From: CAYPHY01 sp964410625
GTDB lineage: Bacteria > Chloroflexota > Anaerolineae > Promineifilales > Promineifilaceae
DNA length: 64,000 nucleotides
NCBI GenBank assembly: GCA_964410625.1
Contig: CAYPHY010000001.1
Span: forward strand, 1 to 64,000
Direction of reading: 5' to 3'
In this document: piece after piece, positions 7,476-15,424 of the stretch
Position numbering within the stretch: position 1 is the first letter of the stretch
Layout of the letters: each line of letters starts with the position of its first letter
The notes under the pieces: model-generated
Seen by the model: only the letters and a program-made list of their open reading frames with translations
Told to the model about the DNA's origin: nothing
Database searches by the model: none
Program-made: the position numbers and the translations under genes

Positions 7476-9029
7476 TTATCCAAAGATTTTGGTAACGGTG
7501 TCGTTGATCACAGCCAATAACCACTGCGGCCAGATGCCCAGGCTGAGCATCAGCGCCATCAGCGGCCAGATCACCAGATGTTCGCGTAAAGTCATTTGCG
7601 GCAAGCCGCGCCACTCCGGCTTCAAGGGGCCGTGCAGCGTCTCTCCGACTCCCTTCAGAATATAAGCGCCGGTCATCAGCAGACCAAGCATGGAGATCGC
7701 CAATTGCACGGTGAAGACGCTCCACGCGCCGCGCGTGACCATAAATTCACCTACAAAGCCGTTCAACCCCGGCAAACCGAGGGAAGCAAATGAAGTAAAG
7801 ATGAGGATCATGCCGTAGACGGGCAACACCGTCCAGATGCCACCATACCGCCTGAGATCGCGCGTGTGGGTGCGTTCATAGATGACGCCGACAAGGAAGA
7901 ACATGCCAGCGGACGACAACCCATGGTTAAACATCTGCAACACCGCGCCGTTGGTAGCAATGATCGCATCATAGGAAAGCTGCGGATTGGCTCCCTGCAA
8001 GCCGTAGGCATAGGCCATCACCGCAATGCCCAACACCACAAAGCCCATATGGTTGACCGAGGAGTAGGCGACCAACCGCTTGAAGTCCCACTGGGCATAG
8101 GCGGCATACGCGCCCAGGACGATGCTGAGCATGGCCAAAATCGCCAGAATACCGGCCGTCGTGCTGGCCTGTTGCGGGAACAACGGAATGACCAGGCGGA
8201 TGAAGCCGTAGGCACCCAACTTGAGCATCACGCCGGCGAGGATCATCGAACCGGCCGTTGGCGCTTGCGTGTGGGCGTCTGGCAACCAGGTGTGGAACGG
8301 CCAGATGGGGACTTTAATGGCAAAGGCGATGACAAAAGCCCAAAAGGCGATGGCCTTCACCGTGTCCACCGCCAGACCGGTGACCGGCAAGGCTTGCCCG
8401 GCGGGGAAGTTGACCCAGACATTCATCAGCTCCAAAATATCAAACGTCCCCATCGAAACGCCCATAATCTGGATGGCGAGCAACAACCCCAGGCTTCCGG
8501 CCATGGTGTAGATGATAAACTTAAAGGAAGCGTAGTTGCGGTCGGCCCCGCCCCAAATCTTGATCAGGAAGTACATCGGAACCAGGCCGAACTCCCAGAA
8601 GATAAAGAAGATGATCAGATCGAGCGAGGCAAAGAGGCCAAGCATCGCCGTCTCCATGATCAAGAAGAGAAACATGAAGATGCGCGTCCGGTCTTCAATA
8701 TTAAAAGAGGCCAGGATCGAAAGCGGGACAAGGATGGTGGTCAGCAAAAACATGGAAAGGCTGATGCCATCCAGCCCGACATGGTAGCTGGAGCCGATGG
8801 AGGGGAACCAGGGAGCGATTGTCTCATACTGGATGCCCGCGTCCACGCGGTCATAGCCAAACCACATGATCAGCGTCAGCAAAAGGGGGACCAGGCTGAA
8901 GACGAAGGTCAGGCGGCGAATGGTGGACCGCGCATCGTCCGGCAATAGCAGGATCACCAACGCGGCTACCGCGGGGAAGAAGATGGTTAGATGGAGAATG
9001 TTGTCAGCTAAAAAGTCCATAGACACCAC
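7476..9029 (-). CDS. nuoM: NADH-quinone oxidoreductase subunit M, canonical copy (NuoM2)
   Basis: This is a proton-pumping antiporter-like subunit of 517 residues. It keeps all classic channel residues: E146 (FWEFGLVPMYF), K239 in FAIKVPIWPFHTWLPDAH, Lys in GVMLKLGAYGF, and Glu in GLNGFVGEFMV. The frame opens with GTG at 9029, with GGGAG six bases upstream but inside the repeat. An ATG at 9020 (MDFLADN) is an equally plausible start. It is placed between nuoL and the divergent nuoM1; two NuoM genes in one array suggest an elongated complex I. Confidence 0.95.
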   Translation of the reverse strand: MVSMDFLADNILHLTIFFPAVAALVILLLPDDARSTIRRLTFVFSLVPLLLTLIMWFGYDRVDAGIQYETIAPWFPSIGSSYHVGLDGISLSMFLLTTILVPLSILASFNIEDRTRIFMFLFLIMETAMLGLFASLDLIIFFIFWEFGLVPMYFLIKIWGGADRNYASFKFIIYTMAGSLGLLLAIQIMGVSMGTFDILELMNVWVNFPAGQALPVTGLAVDTVKAIAFWAFVIAFAIKVPIWPFHTWLPDAHTQAPTAGSMILAGVMLKLGAYGFIRLVIPLFPQQASTTAGILAILAMLSIVLGAYAAYAQWDFKRLVAYSSVNHMGFVVLGIAVMAYAYGLQGANPQLSYDAIIATNGAVLQMFNHGLSSAGMFFLVGVIYERTHTRDLRRYGGIWTVLPVYGMILIFTSFASLGLPGLNGFVGEFMVTRGAWSVFTVQLAISMLGLLMTGAYILKGVGETLHGPLKPEWRGLPQMTLREHLVIWPLMALMLSLGIWPQWLLAVINDTVTKIFG

Positions 9030-9030
9030 T

Positions 9031-9090
9031 CAAGTCTCCCAGTCGCTTAATCTCTTAGTCGCTGAGACTGAGAGACTGGGAGATTGGGAG
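9031..9090. repeat. GAGACT/AGTCTC hairpin between nuoL and nuoM2
   Basis: The left arm, with AAGTCTCCCAGTCGCTTAATCTC, pairs imperfectly with the right arm, with GAGACTGAGAGACTGGGAG. It ends one base before the nuoL stop codon and reaches the start of nuoM2, where its GGGAG may double as a ribosome site. Confidence 0.65.
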
Positions 9091-9091
9091 A

Positions 9092-11347
9092 CTAAAAGAT
9101 GTTGGCAAACCAACCATTATTAATCAGCAAGACGACGGCCGCCAGCGCCGCGGCAATCAGCACCGAAATCAGGGCATACTCCTGTATCTTGCCGGTTTGC
9201 AGATAACGAAACTCACGGGCCAGAGACAAGAACTGGTCTTTGATCCAATCCACGCCGCCACTGACCACCACTTCCTCAAAGCGGCGTGCGGCATGACCAA
9301 GGGCATAAGTGGTACGGGCGACGAAGTGCAAGGTGGCATCAATGATGCCACGATCCAGGACCTCGTAGGTGGCATCGGCCAGGGCGTCGTTCGGCCGCAC
9401 GATGAACGTTTCATATAGCTCATCCCACTGCCATTTTCGATTGAGGAAACGGTGTGCCGGGCCGAGGCTGCCAATCAACGGGTCGGCTTGGTCGCGGGTT
9501 AACGGCCGACGGGCATACATCAACCAGCCCAACGCCAAACCACCCAGGGCCACCACCAGCGAGATGAGCAATGGGGTCCAGCTCCAGGGCAAGGTCGCAA
9601 TCTCATGGGCGACCAGCCCCATCTCATGCAATTCATGGAACAAGGTATGGATGGTCGCCCCGGCATACTCATGGAAGAAGTTGACGAATATTCCTTCCGT
9701 GCCGAGGAAGTTTTCGGGAATGCCAAACCATCCGGCGATGATGGCAAAGACCGACAGCACCAACAGCGGGATGGTCATGAAGTTGTTGCTTTCATGGGCA
9801 TGTTCGGCCAGCGGGCTGCGCGGCTCGCCGAGGAAAGTCAGGCTGATCTGCCGCATGGTGTAGAAGGCGGTCAGAAAGGCAGCCAAGGCCAGCATCACCA
9901 GCACAAAAAGACCAATCGCGTTCCCATCGTGCGACCAAAGATACCAGGCTTCGGCAAAGATTTCGTCCTTTGACCAGAAACCGGCGGTAATAAAGGGTAA
10001 TCCGGCGAGGGCCATGCCGCCGATGAGAAATGTCCAGAAGGTGCGTGGCATTTTATGGCGCAATCCACCCATGTGGCGCATGTCTTGGGGGTCGGTGTGG
10101 TGATCGTGGACATGCTCCGCGCCGTGTTCCATACCGTGGATGACGGAACCGGAGGCGAGGAAGAGCAACGCCTTGAAGAAGCCATGGGTGATCAGATGGA
10201 AAGCGGCGGCGATATAACCACCAACGGCTATCGCCGCGACCATAAAGCCAAGTTGGGAGATGGTCGAATAGGCCAGCACGCCCTTCACATCATATTGGGC
10301 GACGGCGATGGTGGCGGCCATCAGTGCCGTAAACGCGCCAATAAAGGCGATGATCATACTGGTTGTGGGATTGGCATTGAAGCCAACGGCCAGCAAGGGG
10401 AAAAGACGAACGATGAGCAAAACACCGGCAGAAACCATAGCGGCCGCATGGATGACCGCGCTAACCGGTGTCGGGCCTTCCATCGCGTCGGGCAGCCAGA
10501 CATGCAGCGGCCACTGCGCCGACTTGCCCACCGTTCCGGCAAAGAGCAGCAGCGACATCAGCGCCAGCCCACCGGCCCCAACGGCGCGGGCGAGGGCGGC
10601 CATTTGCTCGGCCTGGAATGCTTCGCTGAAATTGAGCGTGCCGAACGCCCGCCAGAAAAAGACGATGCCGAGCAACATGATCACATCGGCGATACGGGTG
10701 GTCATGAACGCTTTAACGGCCGCGTCGCGTGGCGGGATGCGCGGAATGGGCATGGTCGCCGGATCGGGATAGTTGCGAGCGTACCAAAAGCCGATCAATG
10801 AATAGGAGCAAAAACCCATCAACTCCCAGCCAACGAAGAAGAGCAGCAGATTGTCGGCCACGACCAGCAGGAGCATGGAACCGGCAAAGAGGCACATATA
10901 GCCGAAGAAACGGGCCATCAGCGGCTCTTCGCGGCCGTGGTTTGGTTCGCCGATGTGGGTTCCGAGTGGTTGTCCCCAGTTATGGTAGCCGACACTGTAG
11001 ATGAAGATCATCGTCACCGCCAGCGGGACCATGATCAACATGATCGCCGTCAGCGGATCAACTGCCACGCCCATCCGTAGCCATTGCCCCTGGTAGAAGT
11101 CGCCCAAGGGCAACCAATCAACCGCACTGGCAATCTGCACCGGGTGTTCCTCTAACTCGTGGAAGCCGACGCCAAAGACGCTGAAGGCGACAATCCAGCT
11201 TAGCACCAACGAACTGATGATTGCGATCCAGGCCAATACCCAGCTCAGCGTCCGGCTGCGATGGGCAAAGAGGGCGATGATAAAAAAGGCAGCCAGCGGA
11301 AAAGCCGGTATTAGCCAGGTGAAGAGAGTGAGGGTTTGTTCGCTCAT
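9092..11347 (-). CDS. nuoL: NADH-quinone oxidoreductase subunit L, long form
   Basis: This is the distal antiporter-like subunit of complex I and carrier of the lateral helix. It is 751 residues against 613 in E. coli. Motifs present are FFVGWELMGFCSYSLIGFWY, TRIADVIMLLGI, and VGKSAQWPLHVWLPDAMEGP with the channel lysine. The C-terminal stretch from WDELYETF to IQEYA, which corresponds to the lateral helix region, is about 84 residues long against about 54 in E. coli as I recall it. A His-rich loop (HGMEHGAEHVHDHHTD) is another insertion. A longer lateral helix is what an extra NuoM subunit would need. The gene lies between nuoK and nuoM2. Confidence 0.95.
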   Translation of the reverse strand: MSEQTLTLFTWLIPAFPLAAFFIIALFAHRSRTLSWVLAWIAIISSLVLSWIVAFSVFGVGFHELEEHPVQIASAVDWLPLGDFYQGQWLRMGVAVDPLTAIMLIMVPLAVTMIFIYSVGYHNWGQPLGTHIGEPNHGREEPLMARFFGYMCLFAGSMLLLVVADNLLLFFVGWELMGFCSYSLIGFWYARNYPDPATMPIPRIPPRDAAVKAFMTTRIADVIMLLGIVFFWRAFGTLNFSEAFQAEQMAALARAVGAGGLALMSLLLFAGTVGKSAQWPLHVWLPDAMEGPTPVSAVIHAAAMVSAGVLLIVRLFPLLAVGFNANPTTSMIIAFIGAFTALMAATIAVAQYDVKGVLAYSTISQLGFMVAAIAVGGYIAAAFHLITHGFFKALLFLASGSVIHGMEHGAEHVHDHHTDPQDMRHMGGLRHKMPRTFWTFLIGGMALAGLPFITAGFWSKDEIFAEAWYLWSHDGNAIGLFVLVMLALAAFLTAFYTMRQISLTFLGEPRSPLAEHAHESNNFMTIPLLVLSVFAIIAGWFGIPENFLGTEGIFVNFFHEYAGATIHTLFHELHEMGLVAHEIATLPWSWTPLLISLVVALGGLALGWLMYARRPLTRDQADPLIGSLGPAHRFLNRKWQWDELYETFIVRPNDALADATYEVLDRGIIDATLHFVARTTYALGHAARRFEEVVVSGGVDWIKDQFLSLAREFRYLQTGKIQEYALISVLIAAALAAVVLLINNGWFANIF

Positions 11348-11351
11348 AGGC

Positions 11352-11435
11352 TTTTTGAGAGACTAAGCGACTAAGAGATTAGGAGACTAAATGCTCTCAA
11401 TCGATCTCCCAATCTCCTAGTCTCCCAGTCTCTTT
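11352..11435. repeat. GAGACTAAG/CTTAGTCTC-word hairpin between nuoK and nuoL
   Basis: The left arm (GAGACTAAGCGACTAAGAG and AGGAGACTAAATG) and right arm (ATCTCCCAATCTCCTAGTC, CCAGTCTCTTT) are inverted and imperfect. It fills the entire gap between nuoK and nuoL. Confidence 0.65.
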
Positions 11436-11436
11436 C

Positions 11437-11745
11437 TTAATTCTTCAAGGTATCCAATTCCTCAGCCACCACCGAATCGCGATTGCGGTAGACGGAGATG
11501 ACCAGTGCCAGACCGATGGCGGCTTCGGCCGCGGCCACCGTCAGCACAAATACGGCCCAGGCCAGACCGACAGACCGATCCGGCGTTAGATAGCGCCAGA
11601 AGGCGATCAGGTTGATATTGACAGCATTGAGCATTAGCTCAATAGACATCAAAATAGCAATGGCATTACGCCGGGCCAGAACGCCATAGAGACCAATGGC
11701 GAAGAGCGCAGCGCTGACGATTAGGTACCAGGAAAGTGGAATCAT
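11437..11745 (-). CDS. nuoK: NADH-quinone oxidoreductase subunit K
   Basis: The 102-residue protein has three membrane helices. The two buried glutamates of the family are visible, in MSIELMLNAVNIN (helix 2) and AAAEAAIGLALV (helix 3). Part of the E-channel of the membrane arm. It lies between nuoJ and nuoL, as in standard operons. Confidence 0.95.
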   Translation of the reverse strand: MIPLSWYLIVSAALFAIGLYGVLARRNAIAILMSIELMLNAVNINLIAFWRYLTPDRSVGLAWAVFVLTVAAAEAAIGLALVISVYRNRDSVVAEELDTLKN

Positions 11746-11858
11746 AAGATTGATTATGAATGGTGAATGATGAACTATGAATAGTGAACTAGCTTACTAA
11801 CTGTCGCCTTGTTCATTGTTTGATTGTTCATTATTCGTTGATTCATTGTTGCATTGGC
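11746..11858. repeat. GAATGGTGAATGATGAAC-word repeat between nuoJ and nuoK
   Basis: This 113-base gap contains words such as TGAATGGTGAATGATGAAC, and inverted words TTGTTCATTGTTTG and GTTCATTATTCG. It is a weak hairpin of yet another word family, with no coding potential. Confidence 0.45.
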
Positions 11859-12404
11859 TTACGGCCGATCCTCCTCTTTGGGCCAGGCGACGACGATGGC
11901 GCCGACAAGGGCAGCCAGCAGCAGAACAGAGGCCAACTCAAAAGGAACCACATAGGCGTCGGCACTGACGAAGGAACGGCCGAGAGCGGCCACACTGCCG
12001 CGTAATATTTCCGGGTCAACCGGCGGCCGTGCACCCAAAAGCGAATCTTCGCCGGGGGTCAGCGGCCACAATTGCAAAATGACGGCAACCACGATCACAA
12101 AGCCGACCAGCGATCCCACCAAAGCGGCAAGTGGCTGCGCGTTAAATGGCGATTCGGTCGTCTGCATCAGGCGGCGGGTCATCATGATCGCAAAAATAAG
12201 CAAGATCGAAATCGCGCCGATATAGACCAGCAACTGGGCAGCGGCCAAAAAGCCGGCTTCAAGCAAGACATATAGCCCGGCCACGCCAAAAAAGGAGACC
12301 ATCAGAGCCAGCGCCGCATGAAACAGGTTGCGATAGGCGACAACAACCAGACCCGCTATAAGCGTTACCGCGCTGATGATGATGAAGACGATTTGTTCTA
12401 CCAT
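11859..12404 (-). CDS. nuoJ: NADH-quinone oxidoreductase subunit J
   Basis: The 181-residue protein has five membrane helices. The third-helix region LLVYIGAISILLIFAIMMTRR is the characteristic pi-bulge segment of NuoJ that moves during coupling. A polar loop (about residues 75-90) separates it from the last helices. It follows nuoH directly. NuoI, which normally lies between H and J, is absent, as are all peripheral-arm genes. Confidence 0.93.
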   Translation of the reverse strand: MVEQIVFIIISAVTLIAGLVVVAYRNLFHAALALMVSFFGVAGLYVLLEAGFLAAAQLLVYIGAISILLIFAIMMTRRLMQTTESPFNAQPLAALVGSLVGFVIVVAVILQLWPLTPGEDSLLGARPPVDPEILRGSVAALGRSFVSADAYVVPFELASVLLLAALVGAIVVAWPKEEDRP

Positions 12405-12426
12405 AATATCTAGTGGAGAGTGGAGA

Positions 12427-12473
12427 GTGACGAGTGGCGAGTGATGAATAACTCATCACTCGCCACTCGTCAC
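12427..12473. repeat. 21-bp perfect hairpin of GAGTGGCGAGTGA words
   Basis: Arms 12427-12447 and 12453-12473 are exact complements around a 5-base loop (ATAAC). The element lies between nuoH and nuoJ, inside the operon. It belongs to a family also seen at 13.8, 44.2, 45.1, 48.3 and 52.8 kb. Confidence 0.8.
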
Positions 12474-12485
12474 TCGTCACTGTAG

Positions 12486-13766
12486 TTAATGGGCGGGAAC
12501 GGCCTCCGCTGCGTGGGCGTCGTGATGGTCATCGGCGAGGGCATCACCGGAGTCATCATCGTCGTCGCCCAACTGTTGGTCGCGTGCCCGACGGCCGCGC
12601 CAGCGCAACACTTCGATTGTCACATAGCCAATCAGCAGGTTACTGACCAGATGAATCGCCATGCGTAACAGTTCAGAGGTCCCGGCCGGGATCAATTTAT
12701 CAACCACTGCCACCACAAAAATCAATACCAGCGACAGTGGAACGAGGAACTTCCAATTGAAGCCCAAGATTTGGTCAACACGCACACGCGGCAGCGTGCC
12801 GCGAATCCACATGAAGACGAAGTAGACCAGGAAGGTTTTGACGAAGAAGGAGATCAGGCCAAAGATGCGGCCGACGGCCCACCCATCACCGATCACCAGA
12901 TTCTCCAGGCCAAACAACCGGTAGCCACCTAAATAGAGGGTGGCGAATAACCCAGACATGAATAATGTGCTGACAAATTCGGCCAGCATAAACATGCCAT
13001 ACTTCATGCCGCCATATTCGACATGGAAACCGGCGATAATCTCTGATTCCGCTTCCAACAGGTCAAAGGGGGTGCGTCCCGTCTCGGCCAATGCGGAAAT
13101 GTAGAAGATCAGCGCGGAGAGCGGGGCATAGAGGATGAAGGGGATCGCCTGGGCATCAATGATGTCTACCGTTGCCATCGAACGGGCGAGGATGATCGGC
13201 ACAAGCAGCGAAAGGAGCATCGGTACTTCGTAGCTGACTAGTTGGGCAACGGCGCGGAACGCTCCGAGCAGCGCATACTTGTTATTTGATCCCCAGCCAG
13301 CTAGTAGCAGCGTGACCACCGAAACGGAGCTAATCGCCAGAATGTAAAACACCCCAATATTGAGGTTGACGCCAATCACGCCGGGGGCAAAGGGCATCAC
13401 CGCCCACATCAGCAGCGCAGCCATGACGATGAGAATGGGGGCGGCATTATAGGCGACAAAGTCCGCCCCTGCCGGGTTAATCACTTCCTTGGTCAGCAGC
13501 TTCAAGACGTCAGCGACCGTTTGTAGTAACCCGTAACGGCCGCCAACCCGGTTCGGCCCAATGCGATCCTGCATTCGCGCCAGGACTTTGCGCTCCAGCC
13601 AAATCAGGAAAATAACAATCAGCAGGGCAAAAGTCGCCAGGATCAAAACCTTTAGAACGAGAATGAGCGGCACAGCCCAGGGCTGCCCCTCCCACACTTC
13701 ACCGAGATACTCAAAGACGGTGAAGGTCAAGATACTTTTTAGTAGTTCAAGAGGATCAAAACCCAT
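12486..13766 (-). CDS. nuoH: NADH-quinone oxidoreductase subunit H, with long acidic/His tail
   Basis: This membrane subunit helps form the quinone cavity and links the peripheral and membrane arms. Signature stretches are ERKVLARMQDRIGPNRVG, SNNKYALLGAFRAVAQLVSYE and RTPFDLLEAESEIIAGFHVE. It is 426 residues against 325 in E. coli. The last ~40 residues form a charged cytosolic tail with DDDDD and His-rich runs, and an extra N-terminal segment of about 25 residues precedes the first helix. nuoA lies 98 bases upstream. Confidence 0.95.
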   Translation of the reverse strand: MGFDPLELLKSILTFTVFEYLGEVWEGQPWAVPLILVLKVLILATFALLIVIFLIWLERKVLARMQDRIGPNRVGGRYGLLQTVADVLKLLTKEVINPAGADFVAYNAAPILIVMAALLMWAVMPFAPGVIGVNLNIGVFYILAISSVSVVTLLLAGWGSNNKYALLGAFRAVAQLVSYEVPMLLSLLVPIILARSMATVDIIDAQAIPFILYAPLSALIFYISALAETGRTPFDLLEAESEIIAGFHVEYGGMKYGMFMLAEFVSTLFMSGLFATLYLGGYRLFGLENLVIGDGWAVGRIFGLISFFVKTFLVYFVFMWIRGTLPRVRVDQILGFNWKFLVPLSLVLIFVVAVVDKLIPAGTSELLRMAIHLVSNLLIGYVTIEVLRWRGRRARDQQLGDDDDDSGDALADDHHDAHAAEAVPAH

Positions 13767-13779
13767 GATTCTCCTCAGT

Positions 13780-13862
13780 TTAGTAGCGAGTGGGCGGAGA
13801 GTACTCCGCTAGTGGCGAGTAAACCCTATTACTCGCCACTCATCACTCTCCACTCTCCACTC
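13780..13862. repeat. GAGTGGCGAGTA-word hairpin between nuoA and nuoH
   Basis: A 12-base arm AGTGGCGAGTAA pairs with TTACTCGCCACT, flanked by further ACTCTCCACTCTCCACTC words that partly match GCGGAGAGTACTCCGC. It fills the nuoA-nuoH gap. Confidence 0.65.
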
Positions 13863-13864
13863 AT

Positions 13865-14221
13865 TTACACCCACTCCAGCACGCCGCGGCTCCAGGCATA
13901 GACCAGCCCGTCGGCAAGGAGGACGATAAAGATAACGGCCGCGCCGATGGCAAAGAGGTCAAGCTGGCCGAAGGCGGCCGCAATTGGAAACAGGAAAACG
14001 GCCTCAATATCAAACACAACAAAGACCAGGGCATAGATGTAATATTGCACCTTAAACTGCACCCAGGTGTCTCCGACGGTTTCGATGCCACATTCGTAGG
14101 TCTGTTGTTTAACCCGATTCGGCCGTTGCGGGCCAAGCACCCGGTTGATAACCACCGGGGCCAGCGGGAAAATAGGGGATAACGCCAGGAATATACCGAT
14201 GAAATACCAATCAGCAAGCAC
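13865..14221 (-). CDS. nuoA: NADH-quinone oxidoreductase subunit A
   Basis: The three-helix subunit at the arm junction. The motif TYECGIETVGDTWVQFKVQYYIYALVFVVFDIEAVFLFP contains the conserved ECG loop and helix-2 Asp/Glu. I start it at GTG 14221 (MLADWYF...), giving 118 residues, the usual size; AAGGAAC lies just upstream. A longer TTG-started frame adds only a Lys/Arg-rich leader. It is the first gene of the nuo-atp array, so the main promoter should lie in the 360-base gap towards the response regulator. Confidence 0.93.
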   Translation of the reverse strand: MLADWYFIGIFLALSPIFPLAPVVINRVLGPQRPNRVKQQTYECGIETVGDTWVQFKVQYYIYALVFVVFDIEAVFLFPIAAAFGQLDLFAIGAAVIFIVLLADGLVYAWSRGVLEWV

Positions 14222-14246
14222 GGTGTTCCTTTTCCTTTTCGTAAGA

Positions 14247-14304
14247 TGAGGCAACCAAATTAGGCGATGATAAAAATAAATCAGTTGCTAAGTCGGTTGC
14301 CTCA
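14247..14304. promoter_or_regulatory. Inverted repeat upstream of nuoA
   Basis: The exact 10-base arms TGAGGCAACC (14247-14256) and GGTTGCCTCA (14295-14304) flank a 38-base AT-rich centre. The element begins 26 bases upstream of the nuoA GTG, so it could be an operator or a leader stem of the nuo transcript. Function is inferred from position only. Confidence 0.45.
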
Positions 14305-14373
14305 CCTTTGATGGTTTTCTGGATTGTGAAATCTATCTCATTTATAACACATGAAAAAAACAAGGGCAATAAA

Positions 14374-14490
14374 GATGACAAGGTGACAGGGTAGTAGAAT
14401 GACAAGGTGAAGAGGTGACAGGGCGGTGAGACGAGCACCTTGTCACCCCCTCACCCCTTCACCCTGTCATCCTGTCCGCACCTTGTCATC
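14374..14490. repeat. GACAAGGTGACAGGG-word hairpin in the nuoA / response-regulator gap
   Basis: The left arm has two GACAAGGTGA words and TGACAGGG; the right arm has CACCTTGTCACC, CACCCTGTCATCC and CACCTTGTCATCC. Apart from this and the inverted repeat at 14247-14304, I see nothing in the 14222-14581 gap except AT-rich sequence that should contain both divergent promoters. Confidence 0.6.
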
Positions 14491-14581
14491 CTCATACAGT
14501 TGGATTACCATAAAGGGACATTTTACGGGAGCCTTGCTGACCAACGAACCAACGATTCCCGGCGTACAGGATTCACCCAAT

Positions 14582-15295
14582 ATGCTTGATACGACAGAAC
14601 AAACCCAACACCGTATTTTGGTAGTTGATGACAATACCTATACCTTACGCATTGTGCAGCACACGTTGGAACAGGCGGGGTATGAGGTTTCTACGGCCGT
14701 CTCCGGCCCCGAAGGATTGAAGATGATCACCCGCTATGGCCTGCCCCATCTGGCAATCGTAGACATCCACATGCCGGAGATGAGTGGCTTTGAGTTTTGC
14801 CATGCGATGCACGAGTTTAGTGATGTGCCGGTGATTATGCTGACGGCCGTTAATTCTGAAGAAACAATTGTCGAAGGATTGGAGAAACACGCCGAAGATT
14901 ACATCGTCAAGCCTTTCAACCCGCCGGAGTTGATCGCCCGCGTGCGCCGCGTGCTGGCGCGAATGGAAGATTATACCTACACGCTTAGCTCCACCACCCA
15001 CATTGATGACCGGCTGATGGTCAACTTTCCGGTGCGCGAAGCGTTAGTGGATGGCGAACCGGTGTCGCTAACGCCGACTGAATCAAAGCTGCTCTACATA
15101 TTAGTACGCAACGCCGGGCGCATCGTGACCACCGACTTTTTGCTGCGCCGCATTTGGCCGCTGCAAGAAGCCCACGAAGACCGGCTGCATGTCCATGTCC
15201 ATCGTTTGCGCCGCAAGATTGAAAAGGACTACAATAACCCGGAATACATCATCGCCGAACGTGGCGTGGGGTATAGTTTTCGGAATAATGGGTAG
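14582..15295 (+). CDS. OmpR/PhoB-family response regulator
   Basis: The two-domain transcription regulator has 237 residues. The receiver domain has acidic pair D16/D17, phosphoacceptor D61 (AIVDIHMPEMSG), T88 and K110 (YIVKPF). The C-terminal winged helix (about 145-235) has LTPTESKLLYILVRNAGRIV and the DRLHVHVHRLRRKIEKD recognition segment. The ATG at 14582 (MLDTTEQ) is chosen because the upstream in-frame extension only translates hairpin repeat. No sensor kinase is adjacent, so it is an orphan here. The downstream ABC exporter genes are likely targets by position. Confidence 0.9.
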   Translation: MLDTTEQTQHRILVVDDNTYTLRIVQHTLEQAGYEVSTAVSGPEGLKMITRYGLPHLAIVDIHMPEMSGFEFCHAMHEFSDVPVIMLTAVNSEETIVEGLEKHAEDYIVKPFNPPELIARVRRVLARMEDYTYTLSSTTHIDDRLMVNFPVREALVDGEPVSLTPTESKLLYILVRNAGRIVTTDFLLRRIWPLQEAHEDRLHVHVHRLRRKIEKDYNNPEYIIAERGVGYSFRNNG

Positions 15296-15424
15296 GAACT
15301 CTATTGGTGATTGGTATAGTGGTATACTGTTGTAATGCGTATTGATACCGACAACGAATACACAAATATACCAATACACCAGTAGACCAATATAATAACT
15401 AACACCACCTAACACCACAAAAAC
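15296..15424. repeat. AT-rich spacer with TTGGTATA/TATACCAA words
   Basis: Words ATTGGTGATTGGTATAGTGG and ATATACCAATACACCAGTAG are inverted across this 129-base gap between the regulator and the permease. A similar word set occurs at 34.4 kb. Confidence 0.45.

Noticed and set aside
14426..14581. Extended N-terminus of the response regulator
   Set aside because: It translates hairpin repeat and lies outside the receiver domain, which begins right after ATG 14582.
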